The notes under the pieces: model-generated | The model's input: only the letters and a program-made list of their open reading frames with translations | The model's database searches: none | What the model was told of the DNA's origin: nothing | Program-made: the position numbers and the translations under genes | Part shown: positions 33,008 to 45,612 of the stretch, one piece after another | Layout: each line of letters begins with the position of its first letter | How positions within the stretch are numbered: the first letter of the stretch is position 1 | From: Mytilisepta virgata | Taxonomy: Eukaryota > Mollusca > Bivalvia > Mytilida > Mytilidae | Length of the DNA stretch: 64,000 bases | Assembly (NCBI GenBank): GCA_028015205.1 | Contig: JAPWFG010000019.1 | Coordinates: 310,001 to 374,000 of the forward strand | Direction of reading: 5' to 3'

Positions 33008-33261
33008 TTGACTTTAGATGAATCTCGGACTAATGCCAGACTTGCCATGAGTGTACTGATTAATGACGAGGTTTTGCTACATGGGCTAATAAACTTTGAT
33101 GCAAGATCTATAGTCGCTGAGCGACAAAAGCATGCTAAGTTTAATAAAAACAAACTTTTAGTAAATCGCAATACAGAAACAATATTTTTGAAAAAAAACC
33201 GCAATTTTATTATTTGTATTATGATATACGGTAATCTCTCGTATAAGAAAAAGAAAAACAC
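33008..33261. other. Bidirectional open segment, unrecognised
   Basis: Open on the plus strand from TTGACTTTAGATGAATCTCG (SRTNARLAMSVLINDEVLLH) and also on the minus strand over the same bases. Neither matches a family I know. GC is slightly above the flanks. It could be an eroded exon or mobile-element fragment. Confidence 0.2.
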
Positions 33262-33739
33262 TCCACAACTAAACAGTTCTTTACTTTGTTACCATTTCAA
33301 AATTTATTCTGAAGTTTTAACCATTTACCTTACTTATATTTTGTTACATGTATAATTTTACAAATAGTAAACTAACTATATATTACAGTAAAAGTATTTC
33401 TATGTAAAAGTCAGTCACCCCATTGTGACATTTTTTAAACTACTTTTGTAATTCAAAATAATTGAATAACTACACAACAATTTTTGACGGAAAGAAGTCG
33501 TAACATGTTTCTGAAAAATTCCAAATCGTTAATTTAGGAAATAAAACCATATATAGCAAACATTCAAAATAGTAAAATGATTTAAGAATGTCAACGCCGC
33601 CACATACTCTCAAGCACAAATAAACAAAATTTAATTAAGAAAACGTAAAATAATCCCACCAAGGATTTGAAGATTTTTAAAGATTGACTTGAAGAAGTGA
33701 CAATTTAAATCACCATGTCAAATCAATTCATCCCCATAT

Positions 33740-33920
33740 TAAAGTTAAACAGAGCAGGAACTAAGATATATTATTAGTTCTGAGAACTGATAAATTATTC
33801 AAAACATCTAACAGGAGTTATTTATCACGTGATTTGTATTCAGTTAAGAACGACGATTTCACTACAGAGAAAGAAGTTCAAAATTTGGATGCAGAATTTG
33901 TTTTCATAAGGTGAGTATGA
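33740..33920 (+). promoter_or_regulatory. Exon-like module with splice donor
   Basis: GCAGGAACTAAGATAT followed by ~140 bp ending in CATAAG/GTGAGTATG. The start and end resemble the modules at 9,675-9,790 and 11,350-11,460. Three dispersed copies ending at a donor position look like a duplicated noncoding first exon or promoter. Confidence 0.3.
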
Positions 33921-34469
33921 TAAAAACTGCATATCTACTTAATGGCATTACATATAATGAATTTTCAAAGTTTTTGTCGGGAGCATGGCTGTTGAAGTTA
34001 GGAAACGAATTAATACAAGTTTTTTTTTAAACTTTGTTTTCGAATCCCTTTAATTAATTCTTACATACGTTTATATACTACTTATGAATTGTATTTTATG
34101 GTATCATGAATTGATTAATAAAATATGTTTACACTAGATCGGCAAACATTTTCGTTTATTCAAGCATTAGAAGTATATTATATTCTAACATTCTTTTATT
34201 TCCTATTTATTCGTTGGGCCTTGAAACCAATGATTTAAATCCTTGTGGACACCTTATATATTCAGTTGTGAAAAGATCAGCGAGTTGTTGTCTATGCTAT
34301 TCCAGATCTGTTGTGAAATTAATCTTTACATATTGATGGCGACGTCGACTTCAAACTATATTATAGTCCAATAAAGACTGAAATCTATTAAATAGATATT
34401 GAAACAGTTGTCATTTATCTTTAAATGATTAAGATAATGAATTGAAATGATCATATTCCCCTTATTTTC

Positions 34470-34860
34470 ACGTTAAATATAGTATTTCCCAAACAGACTT
34501 TGTGTCCCACCATGACAGCGAGCGACAATTTTGTCAATTTTCCAAAATGCGAATAAAAAACCAATATTTAATATATATTTTCATTAATTTAGTGAAATAA
34601 TAATGACATAAAACAAAAACTTCAAGAAAATATGAACATACTTGTATATAATCTGATATTTTTCTACCAGGTTCTCTTTCCGCCATGACAGTAAACGAAG
34701 ATGTTTGTCGATCTTCGTAAATACGAGCAACAAATCATGAATAAGGACATGTTTTTATTGATTTGATGAAATAATGTTAAAATAACACTAATATAACAAG
34801 AAAATATTATCAAACACGTATATATTCTGATATTTTGCCACCAGACTCTTCCAGACTTTA
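34470..34860. repeat. Two degenerate ~180-bp tandem units
   Basis: Both units contain CCATGACAG, GTGAAATAAT or GATGAAATAAT, ACAAGAAAATAT and TCTGATATTTT..CCAC/ACCAG in the same order. No frame is seen. The surrounding 33,920-35,590 is otherwise featureless AT-rich DNA. Confidence 0.55.
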
Positions 34861-35589
34861 CCAGAGTCTATTCAGACGCGCCGATATTTATAGATGTGTT
34901 TTTTTTTTAAAGTGATACACTAAAAGAAAAATATTTCAAAATTAATTTTGACTTTTAAAATTTCTTATTTGTGACCTTTTTTAAATAGATGTCTATCTTT
35001 TTAATTATAGTATTTAAATAGTAATGTAGATGACACATATCGTGTTATCGTTGGTTTTCTATACCATACATAATTGATTTCGAAGTTTAGTCGAAAAAAC
35101 AAGTCGACAAATATAATTTTAGGATTTTGAAATGGAAATAATCTTTTAATACATGTATATGTTCGCTAATTGTGATGTGACAGTCTGTGTTATCAGCACT
35201 GGATTTTGAAAAACTAAACCTAAAAGTATCACAAAATAAAAAGAATCGTCAATTTTATCCTTCAAATTAAGACAATTTTAAATCTTTGAAAATAAAGGTT
35301 AGTCGCCAATAAACTAATTATTTAAATTTTGATAAGATATTATCCCCAAATCAACTTTGTTATGGTTACTGTTGCTCATAACTACATCGACCACAAGATA
35401 GATTGAACTAGTTTTAATAAAATTTGACCTTTAAGTGATTAACATGTTCTTTCAAGTCTCAATCATCCAAAAATATAACTGATCAAATAATGCAAACACA
35501 TTCCTTCAAAAAAGTGCTTTGTTAACAAATCGTGGAATTAAAATTAGATTTTGTCAACGGAACGTGTTGACTGTCCTTCGATGGCATTT

Positions 35590-36950
35590 GGGTGTACCCT
35601 TATGCTATATATAATTTTATCAAAATCAGTATAGAAAAATTGATTTGGCCCTTAGTCCTGCTGATGAGGCATAATGGAAATACTTTTTGTACGCCATTAG
35701 CCTACTATTTTTCGAAAACTACAGAAGGGGCCTTTGGCGTGCATCGACTGTGGCATTCTCCAAATACGTTACCCACTATGGTCCGCCATCAGGCTTTTCG
35801 TATTATAACCTGACAACGCCACAACGAGAGGATCTATCGTATCAACCAATCCGGGAACGCGCTAGTCAGCTCTGTGGGTTGAGCTCCCATGATCTATCAC
35901 AGGTGCCCAGTGATCTCCATGGACGTGACCTCCTTGTACACTAAGAGACCACACGATGATGGCATCTTAGCTTGTATAGAAATCCGGGAAAAACCGGATC
36001 ATTCAAGAGCCCCAACTGAATGGTTATTAACCTTTTTACTCAAACACAATTTCAATGGACAACATTATTTACAGACGAATGGCACAGCTATGGGAACGAA
36101 CATTGCTTCGTCGTATACTAAGATCTTTATGGGAAACTAGAAAAAACACATTTTGGAATCTTCAGAAACGGAGTTATTGTCTTGATATAGATTTATTGAT
36201 GATGTTTACAGATATAGAAGAAAAATTCTTCGACCATGCAAACAGCGTCCACTCATCAATAAAATTTACCCATGAGATATCCAAGACCAAAATCTCTTTT
36301 CTCGATACAACTACTACTTTGAAAGACGAATTGATATCCACCGAGTTTTATACCAAACGTCCTGACAAACACCTATAGTTGCCGTCCAACAGTTGTCATC
36401 CCAAACACTGCTACGACAGTATCCCATATATCCAGGACCTACAAGTTAAACGCATTTGTTCCTCTCCTACAACAATAGCACAATGTCTACGTGAACTACG
36501 TGGCCATCCTAAAAATATAGAGTATACACATCAACGCAAACAAGACGGTTTAAAAAAAGCTAAGTTAAACCGTGTCAGTAGAATCCCGTCTGTTTTGCCA
36601 TCCTAATCTTCGCAATGTCTGTAATACCATCAGGACACTGGTAAGAATTTGAAAAACCTTTCCAGACTTTTTCGAGAACCTCCAGTTATGGCGTTCCGAC
36701 GACAGAAAAGCTTGAATGATATTTTTGTACGAGTCAATATCACCAGCAAGGTGTCATCATCAACCGTCCAAAGTCAGGCTTGTTCAGACAAAAGATTTAA
36801 GACTTGCTGCCAGATGTACACAGAACATTAAAAGTCATACTACAACGAAAGATTACACAATAATTCGCAAAGTGAACTGGGTATACATGAGTTTGCGATT
36901 CGTAAGTCTAACATATTTTGTCCGAACAAGCCTGACATTGGCCGGTTGAT
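35590..36950 (+). mobile_element. Decayed Penelope-like element RT
   Basis: Reverse-transcriptase fragments in shifting + frames: SLYTKRPHDDGI (near 35,930; RT motif A, normally SLYTNIP), NGTAMGTNIASSY (near 36,080; motif B), an M-F-x-D remnant where YIDD would be, FLDTTTTLKD (near 36,300) and, after further shifts, SQACSDKRFKTCCQM (near 36,770), the cysteine-rich linker of Penelope-like RTs. At least four frameshifts or stops. No GIY-YIG motif follows; the sequence passes into the minisatellite near 36,990. This is a different lineage from the 54-kb element. Confidence 0.8.
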
Positions 36951-37199
36951 GAAGACACATTGCTAGTGATATCGGCTTCATGTGTTCATGTGTAGTCAAT
37001 CTGTCCTACTGAAGTATATGTGTAGTCAATCTGCCTAATTCCTTACAAAAATTATATGCAGTGAAAGCTTGACGAAATATGTTTTATAGTATTCAATCTG
37101 TCTTTCTGACGTACATGTGTAGTAAATCAGTCATAATGACGTACATGTGTAGTCCATCTGTCCCACTTGTTGGAAAATAAATACCTTCTATTCAAATGT

Positions 37200-38650
37200 T
37201 ACGTCTGAATAACCTAGATAATGTAATTTATTTCTGCTGGTAAAAATATTTAATGATCAAAATAAAAGTGTTCCGTATACTAGTATCTTGACATAGTGGG
37301 CAATGTAAGAAAAAATGGTAAACGTCCTCACGAGGAGCACTACATCTACAGGAAGGATCAGAGATTACATTTACACTAAACAAATCATAATTTAGAAAAG
37401 AGGAAAAACAGCGAAGTTGTGGTAGGCAGATGTTAAGTTTCATTGGACCACACGGAAGCGTAGTGTCTTGGTACTATGGGAGCATAAGAATTTTTTCCTT
37501 TCTTTGCACGTTTAAATTTGTATATTGTATCAAGGTTACGTACAGATTCGTCGAGTTTATTCCATTCTCGGATAGTAGAGGGAACGAAGGATTCACTAGT
37601 TAATGTAAGTCTACAAAAAGGGACGATCATGTCAGAACCATTACGTAAGGGATATATGTACATATTATCAGGTTTTCTGCAAACGTAAATCGTAAAATAT
37701 CAGCCGCGAGACATAATGTGAAGCTTTTTCGGCGAGTGAGCGTAGCGAACGAGCTAAAAAGCTTCATATTGTGTCGAGCGGCTTATATTTTACAATATTT
37801 GTTTGAAGAAAACTTGATGATAAATTTATCGTATTGTTAACTAGCAATCTTAATGGAATTCCTTACTTTTCAGTGGCCATCTGCCTATAACCGGATGTTT
37901 TCCTGATATATTCGGGTCAACGTTGGGTCAAACATTATGACGTTGCTGATATATTCGGGTCAGCTCATATAAGGGTCGGGTCAACTCTTTACGAAGTCAC
38001 AGTGCCGAAATACGGGAAATTGTAAAGGCCTCAGCAGGTCGATATAGGCATGGGGAAATACGATAAAGTAGTGCTCTGTATACTAATTAAGCTGCATAAA
38101 TCTTGAGGTCTATTCCAATTATGGATGTTATAAAATAAATTTAATTTTCTTGTTTTTCTTCTTGTCAAAAGTGTTTAAAGTTCACTATATAAATATTCAG
38201 TTTTAGTAACAATAGCCAAACCAGTGACTATTCTTGCGGCTTCTGATTGCAGTTTTTCTAATTTATTTGAATAGACGATACCACAGTTGTCCCATACTTC
38301 ACAGGTATATTAAAAAAGAGGCCTAATATATACTAAATATAATTTTTCTAGATTTTCCCTGCTTAAACAAAATTTAATTTTCCTGAGATACATAAATGTT
38401 TAGAAACGCTATTATTGATATTATCGATATTTTTTTGCCATTTTGCATCATAAGAAAATGTAACTCCAAGATGGAATTTTGTTTGTATAAGTAAACCCAC
38501 CCACCATACCTTTTTTTCTTTTCAAATCGTTATTACTAGCCTTGTGCATACAGCAAAATACTCAACCATATGTTAAACAGTTGTTCTTCAATTTGTCAAT
38601 ATGTTAAGATGTTTTGTATATGTATGCTCTTTTCTTTATATTTTCTTATT
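37200..38650 (-). mobile_element. LINE ORF2 C-terminal remnant
   Basis: Minus-strand pieces of one non-LTR RT end. At 38,600-38,160: LGVTFSYDAKWQKNID, then EVWDNCGIVYSNKLEKLQSE. At 37,663-37,433: SFVPSTIREWNKLDESVRNL. At 37,443-37,228: the terminal zinc motif region CRCSAPREDVYHFFLHC. Frameshifts separate the parts, and a MITE at 37,667-37,817 plus unrelated bases interrupt it. It is inactive. Confidence 0.75.
37667..37817. mobile_element. Palindromic MITE inside the LINE remnant
   Basis: ATCAGGTTTTCTGCAAAC at the left matches the inverse of TTTGAAGAAAACTTGAT at the right. The inner arms GACATAATGTGAAGCTTTTT and AAAAAGCTTCATATTGTGTC pair almost perfectly around a GCGAGTGAGCGTAGCGAACG centre. 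No frame. Confidence 0.75.
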
Positions 38651-40836
38651 GGATTTTAATAATTGTTACTCATATTATTTGGGAGAGGACTCCATGATAA
38701 GTTGGATAAACTTGTGTCAAATGCCTTTTGTTTATTACAAATAAAATTATTACAAATCATATATGTCCTTCTGACGTACATGTGTAGTCAATCTGTCCTG
38801 CTGATGTGATGTGTAGTCTAGGATGGTCCCAGCCGTAATATTCAGTATGAGCTATGTCATATACTGGTATCAGCTAATTTTGACCTTGCCCTTTCAGAGG
38901 ACTAGTTACCAACTTCTAACATGACAGCTGCGGTGTCATTCTATATGGCGTCGTTTATTTTTATAATAATAATAATAATAATTAATAATAATAAATTCTT
39001 TATTTAAAGAGGGTAACTCAATTATTGTCAATCTTGTAAAATAACGGACGGGTACCAGTCTATGTGTAGTCAATCTGTCCAACTGACATAAATGTGTAGT
39101 CAGTCTGTCCTACTGACGTAAATGTGTAGGCCATCTGTCTTAATGACGTACATGTGTATTCAGTATGTCTTACTGACGTACATGAATAGTCTATCTGTCC
39201 TCCTGACGTACATATGTAGTCAATCTGACCTACTCAGTACTGACGAACATGTGTAAGAAGTTTCCCAGAATATATTACGTCATAGGTTTGGAATTCCTTC
39301 TATTTATAAGTTCTAGATATGGACCTATGATTGTGTTTTGGTTTCAAATGAGAGCCTTGGCTTTATTTTAATGAAAAATGCATGAAAAGTGAAAAAGTAA
39401 CTTTTTTCATTGAAGTTTTATTAATGGGAGGCTACTTTAAAAATATTCGAAAATAGGGTAGGTGAAAACACATTTTTATACCAGTTCATGAAGCAATTTT
39501 GGAAGGTGGCGAACGTACCCTGAAACTACATGTGCTAAAAACCAGTTGGATGTGTACTTTGGAACGCACATACATTAAGTTCTCTTTATTACGCAGGAAT
39601 CCTTGTTAGGAATCTCTGAAGTTGGTCTATTTTTGGGATATTTGAAGGGGAGACCCATTTTTTGTTATCTATCTGTATTGGTAAGAACTTGGAAAGGATT
39701 TCCTTACAAAAATTATATGCAGTGGAAGCTTGAAGAAATATGTTTTATAGTTGTCTATGGGTATATGATACAGCCAATTGTCCAGCTATCAATCTTTTGA
39801 GTATGTTCCTTCAATTCATGACGTCATGAAAAGTACTAAAAAAAAACTGTTGTGTGCACTCTATTCATTTGTCCTACTCACGTACACATATATTTTTTCT
39901 GTCCTACTGACTTTCTGACTGACGTACATCTGTAGCCAATCTGTCTTACTGACGTACATGTCTAGCCAATCTGTCTTACTGATGTACATGTGTAGCAAAT
40001 CTGTCCTACTGACGTACCTATGTAGTCAATATGTCTTACTAATGTACATGTGTAGTGAATCTTTCCTACTAAAGTACATGTGTAGTCCATCTGTCCTGAC
40101 GTACATGTGTAGTCAATCTGTCATACAGTAGTGAAGTACATGTGTAGTCAACCTGTCTTACTGACGTACATATGTAACCAATCTGTCTTAGTGACGTACA
40201 TGTGTAGCCAATCTGTCTTAATGACGTACTTTTGTAGTCAATCTGTCTTACTAATGTACATGTGTAGTCAATCTTTCCTACTAAAGTAAATGTGTAGTCC
40301 ATCTGTCCTACTGACGTACATGTATAGCCAAACTGTTTTACTGGCGTATATGTGTGGTCAATCTGTCCTACAGACGTACATGTGTAGTTAATATGTCTTT
40401 CTGACGTACAATAGTAATCCATATGTCTTACTAATGTACATGTTTAGTCAGTATGTCCTACTTAAGTACATGTGTAGTCAGTATGTCTTTAATACTAATG
40501 TACATTTGTAGTCCATCTGTCCAACTGAAGTACATGTCATGCATTATATATCCATTCATTTTCATTTTAAGTAAAATAATTGAAGAAAGAAATAAATTGG
40601 TATTGAAGGAAAATGTTGGTAAAAGATTAATTTCAATCATTAATTAAAGTCTTTAAGGACATTTTTCAAAATATTACTCTCTCTGTCTCTCTGACTAAGT
40701 AGCGATTTATCTATCGTATTTTTTTATCGTATTATATCCCTATAATAGTATTTACATTTCATACGATGTTACTTCAATATAAAATGGCAGCTTCTTAATA
40801 ACAATATAACATATAACAATCAAATATGACGTATGA

Positions 40837-43800
40837 TTGCATTAGTTTTGCGAACAATTATGACTTTCACTCGAATGAGTGTGACTAGACATCGAGTTCG
40901 ACTTTGAGTAAGAGTTAAAGTTCGAGTTAAAGTTCGAGTTAGCATTTGAGTTATCATTAGAGTTCAAGTTAATCTTCGAGTTAACTCGAGAGATTGATTT
41001 CTAATGTCATTTATTGAGTTGCGTTTCGAGTTTAAATTCGAGTTACGGATTAAGTTTAGGGGTAGGGAGATAAAAACTTTTCTGTACATAGGCTCGTCAA
41101 AAAAGACCTAAATTTGTTGACATCCCCATAAAGTTATCTGTAATTTTTTTCAGACCCCAAAAAATACTTTCATTTTACCCATAAAAATAATTTCAATTTA
41201 CCACATAAAATAGATTGAAAACTCTATTTTTTCGTCTTTTTGAACTAACCCCCACAAATACCTGCAATTTTTGGGATCCCCCAAAAATATAGCAAAATCG
41301 AGAAAATTGACCAAAAAATAGCATTAGCCAAAGTGCAGAAAATTAAGTTATTGTGCGTTGATTTAATTTTTCGCCGTTTAATCATCTGGATACCGGATAT
41401 AGGTATCAAGGAATCTAGATTGACCGCCTCCTTATGCAGGGCACATGAAACGTTTCCGACTGTGTTTCCTCAAGCGTTTTCCTTTTCTCTTTCTCCTTAT
41501 GTCCCACCAACGAATGTGGAAGAGACATACAATCATATAGTTTTACTCTTGTCATTTAATTATGTTAATTATTTCCATAAAATCACAAATTGAACCCCCC
41601 CCCCCCCCCCAATATCCGAAATACATGTTGTACGTGTATTTATATTGTTCAACCTTCCTTAAAATAATCCATACACTGAATTGTGAGATTTACAGTTGTG
41701 ACAGAAAATTGTTGTATAAAATAACAGTTTAGTTGTGAATGAAAAATGAAGGGATATGGAGTAAATGTACATGAGACAAAATCCCAAATAATAAATAGTA
41801 AACAAAGCAATGGAACAATGCTTTTATTGTTATTCTTCATCTTGAAGTAACCATTATTTTTATTTTTTTATATCAATATTACTAACAAAAAAAAAATGCA
41901 GTGTAGCATTTTTATAATCCCGCATAGTATAATCGGGATGTCCTCCCGTTCGAAATAAAGTCTTTCGTCAAAGTTTTCTTGGCTTTTACATATCGGAATG
42001 ATTTTATTATGTTAGGCCTGGATCTTGATAATGATGAGTTGTTGCTGAGACTTTGAAATTTTACTGTTAGACATAGTGGAAGAAAATTTCAGTCAAAGTT
42101 TTCTTTACTTGTATATATGTAGGAATTGATTAATACTTGGTCTGGAAGCTTGGTAATAATGAGCTGTACATTTGTATAATGTGTACCATAAAATTTAACG
42201 GTTTTCTCTTAGAGAGGCAGGGTATTTGAGGCCCACTAGGCCACAGTATCTATATTTTTCATTGCCATGACAAACACAGCAAAACTGTGAGGAATATACT
42301 GATCTGTCTGCCTTTCTGTCTACTAGTATTTCTCTGTGCATTCTTGGTGGGCTTTCTTGATGTTTTCTTCATATTGTCGATGTACCGTATAAGTAGATGA
42401 AACTTAACCACGGTGTACAACCGGCGCACCCAAGACCATCGGTAACACCGGATACGTTTAAAATTGGATGGCTAGTTATGTCATTTTATGGAAAGCAAAA
42501 GGGTCAAAGTTTAATTGTATGGTTTTTCATACTTGGCCAACCAATCAGCTGAAATGTAAACACTCGGTTTAACTGATTGTCTCGGATGCGCTGATTGTAT
42601 ACCGTATTACTTGAATATCTCTACTATATAAAAAATCATAAAGGGCATGTTAGTGTTTGCCATCACTTGGTGTCCGTCATCAGTCGTCGTTAACTTTTTT
42701 TTGGAAAAAAATCTTACACTCTGAACTTGATGGGCTAATTGGAATCAAAGCTGGCCCGAGTCATCACTAGGGTGTCTAGAAGAAAAAAATGTCAAAGGAT
42801 GCCGCAAGTCAAACCACATTGCCTATGTTACTAAGAATAGAGAATATGGGTCAGACAGTAGTTTCTGAAAATTATCTCAGAAGAAATGCCTATTAGAGAA
42901 AATCTGGCAAGGTAAACGATCAAGAGGACAAGATCTACTTGGGTTTCAATTTTCGTAGAAATCACATTAGTCTTGGAGTTATTGCCCCTAAATTGTCGAT
43001 TTTTAGCTTTTTCGTTTTTGGTTTATTAATAGAAAATCTTCTCCTCTAAAACTACTGGGCCAATTGGAACCAAACTTGGTTATATTAGTTATGCGATTGT
43101 CCCCTTTAAACTTTATATCTGGCGTGTTCGTCCGTCATCCAAGATTGCCGTCACGACCCGACATAATTAAACTAAGAACCCTATGGGGAATTTAATTTGA
43201 AACTCTGCTTTGAAACTGCTGGGCTAGTTGGAACCAATCTTTGGTGGAATAGTCTTTGGTTGGTCCCCTTCTAAAATTGTATCTGTTGTGACCTTCAACC
43301 AAGTTAGTTGCCGGGTCTAATTATAGAAAAGGGGGAAAGAAATTTTAAAAATCTTTTCCTTTGAAACTACAAAGTCAGTATCAACCAAACTTTTCTTTAA
43401 TGATCTTCAGGATGTCCTCTAAATCCACTAGGCAATTTGGCCTTAATAATCATTAGGGGGATCCAGTTTCAAAATTAGGATGCAATGAACCAATACTGTT
43501 TACAGGAGATATTATATAAGCTCCTTGCAGCCTCTAATTTGCTTGAAATATTGTTTGTAGCATAGAATACTTGTAGGCTTGATATGTCATGTTCACATTT
43601 TTCTAAATTTGGGGCAAATATAATGTGTATGTACCTCTGTCCACAAACAACAAAACAAACAAATATTTTTATTGCCAATAAACGGCGCCTGTGAAGGCAG
43701 AGTAATTAACATAAATTTAATAAAATTGATTAGTAATACATTGAATGGTATTGACATGTTGAAGATCGTATGGTAGAGTCTGGTTTACTTGTTTGCTACA

Positions 43801-44308
43801 CACGGAAAAAAAGAACGCTTATATTTTCATTTACAGATTGACATTTTATTAAAAAATAAAAAAATCTGAAATTATTAGCAGTTGAAGCACTCTAAAGGCC
43901 CACATAGCAGGATATCATCATGTGAACTGTGAATAAGATGTATGCTGAACAACACTTCCAATTCGTCACTTATTTCCGTATTAGAAAAAAGTTTGTACGA
44001 AAATCGGAAATCGCTACATACAAAACATTTGTACCAGGAAAAGTGCCTTTATCTTAACCCGAACTTTAACTTGAACCGTAACTCTAACTCGAAATGTAAC
44101 TCGATAAATGACATTAGATATTAATATCTCGAGTTCACTCGAACTTCAACTCGAATTCGAATTATAACTCGAACTCTAACTTGAACTTCAACTCGAACTC
44201 TAACTTGAACTTTAACTCGAACTCTAACTCGAACTCTAACATAAACTCGAACTCGAACTCGATGTTTAGTCACACCCCACGCGAATGACGTCGCAAATGA
44301 AATTGCAA
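40837..44308. mobile_element. 3.5-kb element with long AACTCG-rich TIRs
   Basis: Left arm 40,837-41,060 is the inverse of right arm 44,053-44,308. Both hold the same order: a unique end containing GTGTGACTA(A/G)ACATCGAG, a run of AACTCGAACTCT-like words, the unique centre TCTAATGTCATTTAT, and more AACTCG words. The interior (41.1-44.0 kb) has no transposase. It contains a poly-C tract near 41,595 and a copy of the common mollusc CTACTGGGCCAATTGGAACC repeat (42,650-43,460). Arms are similar but not identical, so it is not very recent. Confidence 0.7.
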
Positions 44309-45022
44309 GTAATAATGTATGCATGTAAATGATACTAAATTGACAGTCAAACTGGATAATTACATGTTAAAATGGACCTAGAACGTTTGGATTTGTATTA
44401 ATTTCTCAAAAATGTAAGTGTAATTTTGAAGTGATTTTTTTTTGAAAATATTGTAGAAAATGCATTGTAATGACCCAATTCTACGACCACTTATCACCTT
44501 AATGTAGAATTTTAATGGATATGAAACATGCCATAAATTAAACATAGCATTGGGCCATTTCAAAAAATAAAAAAGAACAGAACAGATCTTTCGGCTCATT
44601 TTTTCGTAACTTACATTTCAAAACTTCGTGCAAAATTTACACACTTAAAAAACACACAAGATGCTGATCAACAAGGTCAGATGGAGATGCCGCTTGATTC
44701 CATACATACACATTGAAGCATTAAAATGAGCTTAAATCAATTGTCAAACATCCCCTTTTTCAGGATAAATAAGCTTCGTGGTCAGAAATCATAATTATCA
44801 GCAAAGTTTTAAACATTTGAAAAATTGACGTCGTATTTTCCGAAACCAAAGTAAAAATAAAATGCTAATTGTATAGTAGAAACAATACAGCTTCCAAACA
44901 GCGCAAAATAGAATTCCATACGGACCGGTGTCACATACTAGATTCCCCCCTACCCAGTTTTTCCCCGAAAATTGATTTTATACTGATTCCACCCCCCCAC
45001 CCCTGAAATTAATGGTAGAAAA

Positions 45023-45216
45023 AAATGATTATATTTATAGGTTTCACAATGAATGAGAATTAGATATCGCTTGATATCAAATCGAGTTGTTTAATTTAGA
45101 TATAATAATAAACGAGCCTATGGCGAGTTTATTATTAAGTCCAAATAAATAACGAGAGTTGATATCAAGCGATATCTAATTCTCATTCATTGTGAAACCT
45201 ATAAATATAATCATTT
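45023..45216. mobile_element. Perfect 58-bp-arm palindromic MITE
   Basis: 45,023-45,080 and 45,159-45,216 are exact reverse complements (58 of 58). The 78-bp loop contains a second nested pair (AATAATAAAC ... GTTTATTATT). Complete arm identity implies very recent insertion or gene conversion. No coding capacity. Confidence 0.9.
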
Positions 45217-45399
45217 CAGAGGACAAAAAAATACAATCAGGAACACCAAAAATCCCTTAGTTCAAATGGTGCATGAATATTCTGAGGAAGTGACAGTGTA
45301 CAACTTCCATGTATCATGCAGATACAGTTACATTTTTTGTACATCATCTAATAAAAATGAAATTACAGAATTAATTTCTCGGACTTCCTAATTTATCCT

Positions 45400-45612
45400 A
45401 GCATGATTCATTACTCAAATGCCTTAAAATTTTCCGTTCAAAATATGACAAAAAATACCAGAAATTTCTAAGGCTCTTCCTTTTGATGCAGAGGTAACCC
45501 TTAGCTGAGTTTGGATACCTGTTTGTTTTAGTTGTTTTGATTTTGATGGTTGTGCTTATTATCATCATTATATCTTTAACCGGTTTTCCAATATTTTGAT
45601 CTCGAACACTGT
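45400..45612 (+). mobile_element. Third hammerhead-family unit, ribozyme missing
   Basis: Matches 9,010-9,206 through CCTTTTGATGCAGAGGTAAC to GATCTCGAACACTG and ends exactly where the catalytic core would begin. The next base belongs to the LINE. This is either a truncation or an insertion junction at the ribozyme cleavage region. Confidence 0.75.

Larger units (their letters stand above)
36985..40545. repeat. 30-bp minisatellite field (four blocks)
   Basis: A unit close to ACGTACATGTGTAGTCAAT plus CTGTCCTACTG occurs in blocks at about 36,985-37,170, 38,765-38,825, 39,060-39,260 and 39,880-40,540; the last has about twenty copies. Blocks are separated by LINE, MITE and unrelated sequence. 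A flanking piece (CAAAAATTATATGCAGTG) occurs at both 37,047 and 39,705. The repeated translation on the minus strand is a by-product. Confidence 0.9.

Noticed and set aside
35663..35695. CTGATGA followed by GAAA, a possible further hammerhead
   Set aside because: Only two bases separate possible stem II arms, stem I strands do not pair and no UH precedes a stem I; core words only.
40069..40422. Repetitive minus-strand protein with recurring Y-T-C-T-S-V words
   Set aside because: It is a 30-bp minisatellite read in frame; a 30-bp period keeps any frame open by chance and there is no gene context.
36985..40545. CRISPR-like array of ~30-bp repeats
   Set aside because: Units are contiguous with no unique spacers, diverge freely and lie in a eukaryotic genome; it is a minisatellite.
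42690..42720. TCATCAG on the minus strand as a hammerhead core
   Set aside because: No GAAA at a usable distance; it is part of the common TGTCCGTCATCAGTCGTCG repeat.
44121..44324. Minus-strand frame of alternating Arg-Val
   Set aside because: Direct translation of the AACTCG-rich terminal inverted repeat; no start context or homology.
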